Shown here: piece by piece, positions 53,501-62,200 of the stretch | Position numbering within the stretch: position 1 is the first letter of the stretch | Layout: every line of letters starts with the position of its first letter | Source: Streptomyces sp. ISL-11 | GTDB lineage: Bacteria > Actinomycetota > Actinomycetes > Streptomycetales > Streptomycetaceae | DNA: 64,000 nucleotides | Assembly: GCF_018614525.1 (NCBI RefSeq) | Contig: NZ_JAGGOL010000047.1 | Location: 1 to 64,000, forward strand | Direction of reading: 5' to 3' | Notes under the pieces: generated by a model | The model's input: only the letters and a program-made list of their open reading frames with translations | Database searches by the model: none | Told to the model about the DNA's origin: nothing | Made by a program: the position numbers and the translations under genes

Positions 53501-54984
53501 AGGACGGCGGCGCGGTGCAGGTGGGTGCTGCGGCGCAGGGTGCTGGTGTGCGCCAGGTCGTAGAACTCCTCGGGCGCCGCCTCCCGAAGCCGCGCCGCGA
53601 CGCGCGCGGCCAGTTCCCGCAGCGCCTTGGCCGAACGGGCGGAGATCACGACGGGAAGCGTGCCGCCGTCGCGGTCGTCCCCGGGCGGCGGAGCCGGTGG
53701 AGCGGTGAGGACGACGTGGGCGTTGGCTCCGCCGAAGCCGAAGGAGTTCACGCCCACCGCCGCCCGGGCCGGGCGGGGGAGTTCGACCGGCTCGACCGTG
53801 GGGGCAAGGCCGAGTCCGGCGAAGTCGATGTCCGGGTTGAGCGGCCGGGCGTGCAGGGTCACCGGGGCCACGCCGTGCCGCAGGACGAGCAGGGCCTTGA
53901 ACAGGCTCGCCATGCCGGAGGCCGGTTCCAGGTGCCCCAGGTTGGACTTGACCGAGCCGACCGGCAGCGGCCCCACGGTCCGGCGCCGGCCCAGGGCCTG
54001 CCCGATCGCCCGGGCCTCGGCCGGGTCCCCGGCGGGGGTGCCGGTGCCGTGGGCCTCGAAGTACACCAGATCGTCCGGGTCCACCCCCGCCTGCTCGTAC
54101 ACGGTGCGCAGCAGGGCTTCCTGCGCCTGGAAGCTGGGCAGGGCCAGGCCGTGGGTGCGGCCGTCGCAATTGGTGCCGGTGCCGGCGATGACCGCGTGGA
54201 TCCGGTCGCCGTCGGCCAGCGCGTCGGCCAGCCGTTTGAGGACGACCACGCCCCCGCCCTCCGCCCGGACGAAACCGTCGGCCTCGGCGGAGAAGGCCGC
54301 GCACCGGCCGCGCGGTGACAGCATGCCCGCGTGCGAGAAGCCCGCGAAGGAGAAGGGGCTGCCCAGCACGTTGATGCCGCCGGCGAGCGCGGTGCGGCTG
54401 GTGCCGTCCAGCACGGTGCGGCAGGCGCGGTCGAGTGCCACCAGCGCGGAGGAGCAGGCGGTGTCGATCGCCATGCTCGGGCCGCGCAGGTCGAAGCAGT
54501 ACGAGAGACGGTTCGCCGCGATCGACAGCGTGGACCCGCTCATCATGTACGGATTGGCGTACTGTTCGATGGTCCCCTGGACCGTCCCGTAGGACGGGTC
54601 GGAAATCCCGACGAAGACACAGGTGTCCGACCCGGCCAGCGATTCGGCGGCGATGCCGGCGTCGTCCAGGGCCTCCGCGGCCAGCTCCAGCAGGATCCGC
54701 TGCTGCGGGTCCATGGCCGCGGCCTCCTTCGGAGCGATGCCGAAATAGGCCGCGTCGAACCCGGCGACATCGTCGAGGAAGCCCCCGGCCGCGGTGTAGC
54801 TCCGGCAGGGGCGGAGAGCGCCGGGGTCCACGAAACGGGTCTTGTCGAACCGGTCCGCCGGGATCTCGCCGACCGCGTCCCTGCCCTCGCGCAGGGCCGC
54901 CCACAGCCCGCCCAGGTCCGAGATCCCTCCAGGCAGTCGGCAGCCGGCGCCCACGACGGCCAGCGCACGGTCGTTGACGTCCAT
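47590..54984 (-). CDS. Single-module highly reducing type I polyketide synthase, KS-AT-DH-(MT)-ER-KR-ACP
   Basis: The roughly 2464-aa protein starts at ATG 54984; a GTG 8 codons upstream is possible. Domains in order are as follows. KS has Cys in DTACSSAL at about residue 171, EAHGTGT at 308 and KSNLGH at 343. AT has GHSVGE at about 616 and HAFHSR at about 716, pointing to malonyl-CoA. DH has HRIAGSVLMP at about 913 and LDGPFQ at about 1071. The MT-like region is at about 1350-1480 with a degenerate motif I (LELGARTHG). ER spans about 1765-2050 with HGGAGAVGL at 1898. KR has VTGGLGGFG at about 2100, an LDD motif and a YVAGN segment. The C-terminal ACP has LGLDSLMG at about 2405. There is no thioesterase, so release needs another enzyme. 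Confidence 0.95.
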   Translation of the reverse strand: MDVNDRALAVVGAGCRLPGGISDLGGLWAALREGRDAVGEIPADRFDKTRFVDPGALRPCRSYTAAGGFLDDVAGFDAAYFGIAPKEAAAMDPQQRILLELAAEALDDAGIAAESLAGSDTCVFVGISDPSYGTVQGTIEQYANPYMMSGSTLSIAANRLSYCFDLRGPSMAIDTACSSALVALDRACRTVLDGTSRTALAGGINVLGSPFSFAGFSHAGMLSPRGRCAAFSAEADGFVRAEGGGVVVLKRLADALADGDRIHAVIAGTGTNCDGRTHGLALPSFQAQEALLRTVYEQAGVDPDDLVYFEAHGTGTPAGDPAEARAIGQALGRRRTVGPLPVGSVKSNLGHLEPASGMASLFKALLVLRHGVAPVTLHARPLNPDIDFAGLGLAPTVEPVELPRPARAAVGVNSFGFGGANAHVVLTAPPAPPPGDDRDGGTLPVVISARSAKALRELAARVAARLREAAPEEFYDLAHTSTLRRSTHLHRAAVLACGPDEAADRLDRLFADTPAHGAKVRKAERGTVAFVFSGNASQWPGMAADLLDGAPVFRTAVEQADAALAPHLGWSVTAELAEPLASRWQRTEIAQPALFAVQVGLVALLAASGLRPAAVVGHSVGEVAAAHAAGALTLEQAARVIAERSRAQGVTAGTGRMAAVGLPEQAARQELSAYAPALEIAGINDDRSVTVAGDPEALAALSAELTARDVFFQDLGLDHAFHSRAMDPIADPLRTALAGLEPATTRIPFVSTVTGTALAGKELTAGYWWRNVREPVRFHEAVTRVLADHADMLVEIGPHPVLRPYLRRTDATYVSTLHRDGDGPRETAAAVAALLAAGAHVDWRTHFPRPGRVTDLPAYPWQRERHWLGTPQDLVIRTSGTGRLDHPLLGERLPAPHPVWEGAIEPQLVPWMGDHRIAGSVLMPAAAYVEMALSAGRRALDRPVEVRHLGIISPLPIAWPDPGTARMQTSVTPEDGALTISNSEGRGTESHTVVRAQVRTLLGTASAPLDPTAVRARCPRTVSGPDFYRTCHSVGLDVGPAFQLLRELRVGEDELLASYRHEDPSDAYTVHPVLLDGPFQATVALVERLMRGGEAYLPSTFDSVRVWRTPAPTGVIHLRRRSHTETEFRWDVVYADEDGTVTAEIDGFRTRRAYNTQHTPLTVQRTVLRAAPHPAAPAGPSPLPPPADLAAAVQDRITGLRDALRETGHDRFTAAVDETAAHCWASAVAGLLTDPAAAFGLSDLMAGGLQPRHRRLVLLMLPLMTRHALARPAGDGRWRLTGAEPRHEGLLRALVEDHPAFITETTHLNAHLRRLPAVLRDAPEAQELLQAGDSAYEQLYAVAPARRFTHRVAQALLGEIVRRWPGDRPLRVLELGARTHGLTAALLPLLPADRTRYTCTDRSSAGFAGAGHRFAAYDFVEYRTLDLDTDPAVQGFDGGGFDLVVADDALHAVADLAEGLRRVHTLLAPGGHLLAAESHDARRPALLRGGTEAFWQRRDRTLRPETVLPARDQWVPLLRECGFTGTVRTGTDDRSVLLAAAGHLPAAEPAPPAPAPGAAWVISPETPGETPTAQALSGLLGGAGITAATDDSAAWATALPADATGVVLLLGEHPDSPDDPRGPVAGTTRRAAVLRALAAACAGREGGTHPEVWLVARPSGLFPAPERPAHPADAAIWGAARTLANEQPGLRMRRISLDRTGDPAVDARRLADELRAPTDEDEIVLTPGGRFVPRQVQRPADQPTAVPSGSPFVLEVRNPGFSRRLVWRRIEPLYPGPGEILVEMRAVALNYRDPMRANGLLPPEAVEGTALSRGLGTDGAGIVRAVGAGVTAYAVGDRVAGLMPAALASHSVMPAAAASPILDGMSFAEAATFPVVFFTVHHTLVDEARPLPGETVLVHGGAGAVGLAVIQCARSLGLRVIATAGTETKRDLLRTLGVEHALDSRTLDFAPRVRELTGGKGVDIVVNSLSGEAIAQSLDLLRPMGRFIELGKRDIFFNNPLLLRPFHRSITFLGFNLDSLVFDPVRGPRLMFDTLTRMASGEYRPLPHSVYPAARVDEAFRLLQHSRHTGKVVIAFDPLDEPVPTEPALSVPALNPAGTYLVTGGLGGFGAATADWLADRGARHLALLGRRGADAPEAADVLDRLARRGVRATPYAADVTDEAAVRRVIAAVDATGHPLRGVVHCAMHLDDAPLADLTDDRFAAVLAPKAAGADVLDRLTADRDLDLFLLYSSVTAATGNLAQAPYVAGNAYLEALARARRHAGRTATAIAWGPIADTGYVARNNLAATMTGLGFDPVSPTDAFTAADHLLTADTDVAGVGRYRWARARRLLPSLATPRFANLVPSGAADTDETREELLRALAAMTPEDAVRAITDMLARHLATVLHTDPSELDPDRRLDDLGLDSLMGAEFILKAREFFDVHIPPSELMASGRTLTHFARLIHDRLGIHASDQRRDAIAPPVP

Positions 54985-55251
54985 CCTCAGCCCCCGTCCG
55001 GTTCCCACATATGGCCGGTTCCGTATACCTACCCGGCCCCGAATCGGTCATGCGACCATTGACTCGTGTCAGGTAAGTCATCGAAAAATCAGGGCAGTTC
55101 ACCTTCCATCCCCATTGAGGCAACGTGACCCTGTCGGCTCAGGCGCCCCGCCCGGCCGGGGTGGGGGCGCAGCACGATCGGTGGGATCGGCCGAAGTGCC
55201 CATGAGACGCTGCGTATGTGATGCTCACATCGGAAAGGTCTGGTCCCGCCC

Positions 55252-56304
55252 ATGCCGCTGCCGAACCGTGATCCGGTGCCACCTCCCCGCCGTGCCCGCC
55301 TGGTGTCGACCGCTGTGCACCTGCCACCCCAGTACCGGACCATGGAGCAGGCCCGGGCGGCCATCGCCGCGGCGAAGAGCCCTTTCGTGCCTCCGCCCGG
55401 CCTGCTGGAGGACATCACGGGCGTCCGAGGCGTTCACGTGAAGTCCGGTGACGAGCAGGCGTCCGACCTCGCGGTCGCGGCGGCCGCCAAGGCGCTGGAC
55501 ATGGCGGGAGCGGGCGTCGGCGAGCTCGACCTGCTGCTGTTCGCCTCCAGTGGCCAGGACCTTGTCGAACCCGCCACCGCCCACATCGTGGCCGCCAAAC
55601 TCGGGGCCTTCTGCCCGGTGTTCGACGTGAAGAACGCCTGCAACAGCGTGCTCAACGCCCTGGAGACGGCCGCGGCCTTCATCGAGACCGGCCGGCACCG
55701 CACTGTCCTGATCGCCTGTGGCGAGACGGCGACGCTCACCGCCCGCTGGCACGTGCCCGACTACGAGACGTTCATGCGTCACCTGCCCGGCTACACCGTC
55801 TCCGATGCCGGTGCCGCCCTTCTCCTGACCGCGGGCCCGGCGGGACCGGACGACCCCGGAGTGCTCCACACGGTCTTCGCCGCGGACTCCTCCGCCTGGG
55901 AGGCGTGCACGGTCGCGGCCGGTGGCTCGATGCACCCGCGTTCCACGCACGACGACCACGTGTGCCTCCGGCTCAACGAGGACCAGTTGTCCGAGGCCGG
56001 CCGCCACATGGCCTCCTTCGTGGTGGAGTACGCCACGGACGAGATGGCGCTGGTGCGCCGGAGCGCGTTCGTCGCCGTCCACCAGATCTCCATGCCACAG
56101 TTCCACGAGGCCCGCGCCCTGCTCGGACTGCCGGAGAGCCGCTTCCTGGCCACGGTGGACAGGTACGGCAACGCGGCCTCCGCGTCCCTCCCGCTGCAAC
56201 TGGCCCTGGCCCAGCAGGCCGATCGCGTCATGCCCGGAGACCTCGTCGCGCTCGTCGGGCTGGCCAGCGGGTTCAGCATCGGGCTGGCGTTGATCCGGCT
56301 CTGA
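55252..56304 (+). CDS. oleA: KAS III-like thiolase-fold enzyme, OleA-like head-to-head condensing enzyme
   Basis: The 350-aa protein (ATG 55252) has the FabH/OleA catalytic triad: Cys130 in FDVKNACNS, His277 in AVHQISMPQ and Asn307 in DRYGNAASAS. Features closer to OleA than FabH are GVHVKSGDEQASDLA, LVEPATAHIVAAKLG, the CGETA segment and the ending LVALVGLASGFSIG, where FabH has a different C-terminal signature. OleA performs a non-decarboxylative Claisen condensation of two acyl thioesters. It is divergent from the first PKS gene, across 267 bases. I infer that it accepts chains from the PKSs, which lack thioesterases. Confidence 0.8.
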   Translation: MPLPNRDPVPPPRRARLVSTAVHLPPQYRTMEQARAAIAAAKSPFVPPPGLLEDITGVRGVHVKSGDEQASDLAVAAAAKALDMAGAGVGELDLLLFASSGQDLVEPATAHIVAAKLGAFCPVFDVKNACNSVLNALETAAAFIETGRHRTVLIACGETATLTARWHVPDYETFMRHLPGYTVSDAGAALLLTAGPAGPDDPGVLHTVFAADSSAWEACTVAAGGSMHPRSTHDDHVCLRLNEDQLSEAGRHMASFVVEYATDEMALVRRSAFVAVHQISMPQFHEARALLGLPESRFLATVDRYGNAASASLPLQLALAQQADRVMPGDLVALVGLASGFSIGLALIRL

Positions 56305-56636
56305 GGGGGCGGCTCGGTCCCGGCGGATGCCGGCGGTGACCGGCGTCGGCCGGTCCGGCACGGAAGGTGCGGGCGAGGGGCGGGGGAGGCGGCCGTCCAG
56401 GCCGTGGCCGGCGGGTCTTCGGCTGCGGGTCGTCTTTGCCGCCTGCGGCGGCGAGTGCCCTGCGGGCGCGTCCTCAAGCTCCCCCGGCTACCGCTGGGAG
56501 GTGCCCCCAGACGGGCTTGATTCGGCTGGGCTCAGCCGCTTTCAGCCTGTTGGGGCACCCCCAGCGGTAGCTGGGGGAGGGCGCCACCGCGCAGCGGCCC
56601 CGCAGCCGCCCGCTCACGTGATCCGCCGGACACGGC
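56305..56636 (-). repeat. Dispersed intergenic repeat, copy 2, with long hairpin
   Basis: The gap after oleA contains the reverse complement of the ordered words seen at about 32690-32895 (for example TTGATTCGGCTGGGCTCAGC and TTTGCCGCCTGCGGCGGCGAG as overlapping pieces). Here the element folds into a long stem: CTCCCCC-GCTACCGCTGGG...TGCCCC (56479-56507) against GGGGCA...CCAGCGGTAGC-GGGGGAG (56552-56579), with a 44-base loop. It probably also terminates oleA and the convergent phosphatase gene. There is no gene in the stretch. Confidence 0.7.
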
Positions 56637-57764
56637 CTAGACGGGCTGGGCCCGCTGCTCGTCGAGCGGGTCCGGCTTTTCGCGCAAGCGCACGGCGAGG
56701 GCGGCGATGTCGTCGTCGAGGCCGCCTCCGCTGTAGCGGAGGAGGTCACGGTGGAGACCGTCGAGCAGCTCGCGAGGCCGTACCGGGGTGCGCTGCCGCA
56801 TCCAGTCCGCCAGGGGGAAGAACTCGCCGTCGCGGTCGCGGGCCTCGGTGACGCCGTCGGTGTAGAGGAGCAACTGGTCGCCACGAGCGAGGCCGAAGGT
56901 GTCGATGGTGTAGTGATCGCCGATCAGGTCCGCGAGGTTGAGAAGCGGTGAAGGGGAGGTGGGACTCAGGATGCGGAGCCCCTCCCGGGTCAGGAGCAGT
57001 GGTGGCGGATGCCCGCAGTTGAGGATCCGGATGAGGCCGTCCTCGTACGGGATCTCGACGAGCACGGCGGTGGTGAAGCGCTCCATCAGGTCCTCGGGGG
57101 GAAAAGCGGCGCTGTAACGGGTGCTGCTGGCCTCCAGGCGGCGTGCGATGCCGCCCAGATCGGGCTCGTCGTAGGCCGCCTCCCGGAACGAATTGACCAC
57201 CGTCGCGGCCGCGCCCACCGCCGGCAGCCCCTTGCCCCGCACATCGCCGATGAGCAACCGGACACCGAACCGCGTGTCGGCCACCTCGTAGAAGTCGCCA
57301 CCGATGCGGGCCTCCGCGGCGGCCGCGAGATACAGCGACTCGATCTCCATGCCTCCGAAGCAGCGCGGCATCGGGCTCAGGACCACCTGCTGCGCCGCGT
57401 CGGCGACGAGCCGGACCTGGAACAGGGACTTCTCCCGCTGGAGCCGGACATGACTTCCGTACGCGGCCGCCACGGTGACCGCGACGATGCCCGCCACCGT
57501 GTACCAGGCCCCGAGGCCGGGGAAGACGAGGCTGAGACCGATCATGAGCAGAAAGCAGACCGTCCCCAGCGCCACGGTGGGAAGCACGGGCCACATGGCG
57601 GCCGCGAGGGCGGGGGCCGCGGGCAGGATGCGGCTGAAGGCCATGTCCGGGGGCGTGGCGTAGGCGAGGCCGGCGATGACCGCGGTCAGGATCACTGGGG
57701 ACAGGAGAACGAGAGACCACCGGCCGTGGGGACGGCGGAGACGCGGCTGCCCACGCTTGACCAT
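56637..57764 (-). CDS. SpoIIE/PP2C-type serine phosphatase with N-terminal membrane segments
   Basis: The roughly 375-aa protein is placed at ATG 57764; the frame is open 37 codons further. It has about three transmembrane helices at residues 15-100 (LVLLSPVILTAVIAGLAYA and two more) and then a SpoIIE domain. Metal-binding segments are RIGGDFYEVADT, LIGDVRGKGLPA, NCGHPPPLLL and LLLYTDGVTEARD. Such membrane-anchored phosphatases act on anti-anti-sigma factors. It lies between oleA and a tetR gene inside the PKS-ole region, but may simply be an older neighbour. No partner anti-sigma gene is adjacent. Confidence 0.9.
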   Translation of the reverse strand: MVKRGQPRLRRPHGRWSLVLLSPVILTAVIAGLAYATPPDMAFSRILPAAPALAAAMWPVLPTVALGTVCFLLMIGLSLVFPGLGAWYTVAGIVAVTVAAAYGSHVRLQREKSLFQVRLVADAAQQVVLSPMPRCFGGMEIESLYLAAAAEARIGGDFYEVADTRFGVRLLIGDVRGKGLPAVGAAATVVNSFREAAYDEPDLGGIARRLEASSTRYSAAFPPEDLMERFTTAVLVEIPYEDGLIRILNCGHPPPLLLTREGLRILSPTSPSPLLNLADLIGDHYTIDTFGLARGDQLLLYTDGVTEARDRDGEFFPLADWMRQRTPVRPRELLDGLHRDLLRYSGGGLDDDIAALAVRLREKPDPLDEQRAQPV

Positions 57765-57871
57765 GATCCATATGATATCGGGAATGGCGGCATATGGCTC
57801 TTTTTGGCAATCTGCGGCCATGGGAACACGTTCCGCGATGGAGGTCGGTGCCGTCCCGCTGAGCAGGAGGG

Positions 57872-58465
57872 TCATTCATGCGGGACGCGGACGGGATGGG
57901 GGGTGAGGATCCGGCGGAGGACGGCTTCGATGTCGGCGCGGGCGGGTGGCCGGCTGGCGGCGAGGCCGCGCAGGGTGAGGCCGTTCATGGCGGCGGCGGC
58001 GGCCGCGGTGGCGGTGACGGGGTCGGTGTAGTGCGCGAGGGTCTGGATGCTGAGCTCGGTGTACTGGTCGGCGATCGGCCGGAGGGCGGGGCGGCGCAGG
58101 GCGGCGAGGTAGAGCTCGAACTCCATGACCTGCTGTCCGCGCTGGGGTCCGAGGCAACTGAGCAGGACGTCGGTGAGCAGGACCGCGAGCTGGTCGGCGG
58201 TGAGTCCGGGGCGCTGGGCGCACCAGTCGTCGAGGTAGGCCGCGTAGCGGTCGACGGACCGCTTGAGGGCAGCGGTGATGAGGTCGTCCTTGGTGGCGAA
58301 GTGGTAGGTGGTCGCCCCCAGGGGCACGCCGGCCTCTTCGGCGACGGCGCGATGGGTAAGGCCCTCGATGCCGCGCTCCGCGATGACCTTCTCGGTGGCC
58401 GCGGCGATCTCTTCGATCCGCCGCTGAGGATCACGGCGACGGCGTGCGGGTTTCTCGGCGGCCAT
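57872..58465 (-). CDS. TetR-family transcriptional regulator
   Basis: The 197-aa protein has the TetR helix-turn-helix at residues about 15-60 (EKVIAERGIEGLTHRAVAEEAG then GATTYHFATKDDLI, in pieces) and a helical ligand-binding half with YHF-DDLI spacing typical of the family. It is the only DNA-binding regulator inside the PKS-ole region and is the best candidate for its control. A GTAC-GTGA-GTAC sequence at about 58503-58514, some 40 bases upstream of its start, may be an operator. The effector is unknown. Confidence 0.88.
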   Translation of the reverse strand: MAAEKPARRRRDPQRRIEEIAAATEKVIAERGIEGLTHRAVAEEAGVPLGATTYHFATKDDLITAALKRSVDRYAAYLDDWCAQRPGLTADQLAVLLTDVLLSCLGPQRGQQVMEFELYLAALRRPALRPIADQYTELSIQTLAHYTDPVTATAAAAAAMNGLTLRGLAASRPPARADIEAVLRRILTPHPVRVPHE

Positions 58466-58650
58466 GGGAGGGCCCTCGTTCGGGGGTATGGGGAGCGATG
58501 TGGTACGTGAGTACTGTAGCTCGATGGCCCAGGTTTACTTAGTTAAAGCACCCTCCATAAGAAAACCTTCTGGAGCGTCTTGGGTTTCCTTGAATTGCTT
58601 TGAGTGTTGGGTCCTGCAAAATCTGCACATCGTCAACGGAAGGGGTGACG

Positions 58651-59096
58651 ATGAAAATAATCGGGCTGATAGGGGGATGAGTTGGGAATCGACGGCAGAG
58701 TACTACCGACTGCTCAACGAGTTGTCGGTGGATTTCGCAGAGATCGAGCAGCTGCAGGTGCAGGTGCAGGGGCGTTGGGAGGAAGCCGGGGAAATTCTGG
58801 CCGCCGCCGTCCGTTCTCTGGAAAAGGCCGGCGCCGACATGGTGCTGATCTGCACCAACACGATGCACAAGGTCGCGGGTCAGGTGGAGGCGGCAGTGGG
58901 GGTTCCGTTGCTGCACCTTGCCGATGCCACAGCGGATGCGGTGCGGGCTGCGGGGATACGTAAGGTCGGCCTGCTCGGGACCGCGTTCACCATGGAGCAG
59001 GATTGGGGCCGCAGGACAGCTCTGTGCCGGTCTTCTACACGGCTGCACGCGGAGGCGGCCATTGACGCGGCCCTGGTTGGGGTATCGCCGAGGTGA
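58651..59096 (+). pseudogene. Broken aspartate/glutamate racemase-family gene
   Basis: ATG 58651 begins MKIIGLIGG, the racemase N-terminus, then a 1-base frameshift precedes the expected MSWESTAEYYRLLNE. Downstream the frame shows VDFAEIEQLQ, GADMVLICTNTMHKVAG with the first catalytic Cys, and VGLLGTAFTMEQD. A large internal deletion then joins it to RLHAEAAIDAAL from the C-terminus, losing the second catalytic Cys segment. It is therefore non-functional. The surrounding 58520-58680 is notably less GC-rich than the rest of the window. Confidence 0.8.
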
Positions 59097-59210
59097 GCCC
59101 AAAAAGGGGCCATGGGGTGATCTTGGAGCCCTGAAGGAGGCCGTGCCGGGTCGAGACCGACCTGCCGACTCTACCGAGGCCCTGCCGGTCAGCACAGGAC
59201 CGTGACGACA

Positions 59211-62200
59211 TCACGGCGCCGGCTGTGCGTCGGCCGGCTGCGGCCCGTCGGGCGAGTGGATGCCCAGACGTCCGTGGATCAGCCGGGCGAAGTGATTCAG
59301 GCTGCCGCTGGCGCCGATGAGTTCGCTGGGGGGAATGTGGATGTCGAAGTATTCGCGGACATGGAGGATGAACTCGGCTCCCATGAGGGAGTCCAGGCCG
59401 AACTCCTCCACACGCCGCTCCCGGTCCAGTTCGGCCGCTTCTGTGTGCAGCACGGTGGCGAGGTGGCGGGCCAGGACGTCGGCGATGGTGCGTACGGCCT
59501 CCTCAGGAGTCAGCGACGCCAGGGAACGCAGCAGTTCCTCGCGGCTGTCGTCCATGTCCGCGACGTCGGTGGGGACGAGCCCGGAGTAGCGAGGGGTCGC
59601 GAGGGCCGGCAGGAGGCGGCGGGCACGGGCCCAGCGGTAGCGGCCGATGCCCGCGACGTCGGTGTCCGAGGTGAGGAGGCCGTCGGCGGCGGTGAACGCC
59701 TCGGCCGGGGCGAGCGGGTCGAAGCCGAGGCCGGTCATGGTGGCCCCCAGGTCGTTGCGGGCGACGTATCCGGTTTCGGCGATCGGGCCCCAGGCGATCG
59801 CCGTGGCGGTACGCCCTGCGTGACGGCGGGCCCGTGCCAGGGCTTCCAGGTAGGCGTTGCCGGCCACGTACGGTGCCTGTGCGAGGTTGCCGGTGGCCGC
59901 GGTGACCGACGAGTACAGGAGGAAGAGGTCGAGGTCACGGTCGGCGGTGAGCCGGTCGAGGACGGTGGCGCCGGCGGCCTTGGGGGCGAGGACGGCGGCG
60001 AATCGGTCGTCGGTGAGGTCGGCCAGCGGCGCGTCGTCCAGGTGCATGGCGCAGTGAACCACTCCGCGCAGCCGGTGTCCGGTGGCGTCGACAGCGGCGA
60101 TCACGCGGCGTACGGCCGCTTCGTCGGTGACGTCGGCGGCGTAGGCCGTGGCCTGTACTCCGCGGCGGGTGAGTCGCTCACGTACGGCGGCTCCTTCGGG
60201 GGCCTCGCTGCCGCGGCGGCTGAGCAGGGCCAGGTGGCGGGCGCCGCGGTCCGCGAGCCAGTCGGCGGTGGCTGCCCCGAAGCCGCCCAGTCCACCTGTG
60301 ATCAGGTAGGTGCCTTCCGCGTCGAGCACCGGTACGCCGAGGGCCGGCTCGACGGGCACCGGCTCGTCCAGCTGGTCGAGGGACACGACGACCTTGCCCG
60401 TGTGACGCGAATGCTGGAGCAGCCGGAAGGCCTCCTCGACATGAGCGGCCGGATAGACGATGTGCGGCAACGGACGGTACTGGCCGTCGGCCACCCGCTC
60501 CGCGATCTCCTGCGACAGACGGGGGCCTCGGACCGAGTCGAGCACGACGTTGTCGAGGTTGAACCCCAGGAAGGTGAGGCTGCGCTGGAAGGGGCGCAGC
60601 AGCAGGGGGTTGTTGAGGAAGATGTCCCGCTTGCCGAGTTCGATGAAGCGGCCGTTGGGGCGCAGGAGGTCGAGGCTCTGGCCGATGGCCTCGCCGCGGA
60701 GGGAGTTGACGACGATGTCGACGCCCTTGCCCTCGGTCAGCTCGCGAACGCGTGGGGCGAAGTCGAGGGTGCGGGAGTTCAGGACGTGCTCGGCGCCCAG
60801 GGTGAGCAGCAGGTCGCGTTTGGCCTCGGTGCCCGCTGTGGCGATGACGCGCAGGCCCAGGTGCCGGGCGCACTGGACGACGGCGAGGCCGACGGCTCCG
60901 GCGCCCCCGTGCACCAGCACGGTCTCGCCGGGGAACGGCCGGGCTTCCTGGACAAGGGTGTGATGAGCGGTCAGGAAGGCCACCGGGAAGGTCGCCGCCT
61001 CCGCACAGGTCATGCCGTCGGGGACGGGGCAGGCGGCGTAGGCGAGCATGAGGGCATGGGAGGCGAGCGCCGCGGCCATCAGCCCGGCCACCCGGTCGCC
61101 GACCGCGAAGCCCGTGACCCCGGGGCCGACGGCGCTGACGATGCCCGCCCCGTCCGTGCCCAGCCCACGGCTGAGCGGTGTGCCCTCGACGGACTCGGGT
61201 GGCAGCAGTCCGTTGGCGCGCATGGGATCGCGATAGTTCAGCGCGACCGCTCGCAGCTCGACCAGGAGCTCGCCGGGGCCGGGACGGAGCGGCTCGGTCT
61301 CCCGCCAAACGAGCCGCCGGGAGAAGCCGGGCGACCTGACGTCGAGGGCGAAGGACGAACGGGAGGGCACGGGAGTGGACTCCTCGGCCAGGTGCTGGGT
61401 CTGGCGCGGGACGAACCGGCCGGCCTTGGTGAGCACGACCTCGTCCTCGTCGGTGGCCACCAGCAGTTCGCGGGCCAGGTGGCGGGCGTCGGTCACCGGA
61501 TCACCGGTGCGCTCCAGGGAGATCCGTCGCATGTGCAGCTCGGGTTGTTCGTTGGCCAGGGTGCGGGCGGCGCCCCAGACCGCCGCGTCGGCGGGGTGGG
61601 TGGGGCGCTCGGGTGCCGGGAAGAGGCCGCTGGGGCGGGTGACCAGCCACAGCCGGGGGCCGCTGTCCTGCGACCGCTCGGCGTGGGTGGCGGCCAGGGC
61701 CCGGAGGACGGCGGCGGTGCGTGTCGTCCGGGAGACCACTGCTGCCGGATCGTCCGGACTGTCGGGCTCACCCAGCAGCAGGACGACCGCGGTGGCCCCG
61801 TCGGGCAACGCGGTGGCCCACGCGGCGGGGTCGTCGGTGGCGGCCATCGTGGAGGCGCCGCCCAGCAGGCCGGAGAGCGCATGCGCGGTCGGGGTCTCGC
61901 CCGGGGTCTCCGTGGCGATGACCCAGGCGGCGTCCGGGGCCGGTACGGGTGGGTCGGGTTCGGGCGACGCGTCGTCCGGGAGACGGTCCGCGGCGGTCAG
62001 AAGGACGCAGTGGTCGTCCGTGTCCGTCTGTACGGTGCCGCTGAATCCGCATTCCTGCAGGAGCGGCGCCCACCGGTCCCGGGGCAGCAGCACGGTGTCC
62101 GGGCGCCGGGCATGGTCGCGGCGCTGCCAGAACGCCTCCGTGCCACCGTGAAGGAGCCCCAGCCGCCGCGCGTGGTGCGATTCGACGGCGAGCAGGTGGC

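Noticed and set aside
49975-54318. A 1447-codon rightward open frame over the first PKS
   Set aside because: It is antisense shadow of the PKS with no recognisable motif; the PKS domains are unambiguous on the other strand.
55252-56304. Housekeeping FabH identity for the KAS III-like protein
   Set aside because: The sequence around the active Cys, the VEPATAHIV segment and the C-terminal GLASGFSIG fit OleA better, and no fatty-acid synthase genes are adjacent.
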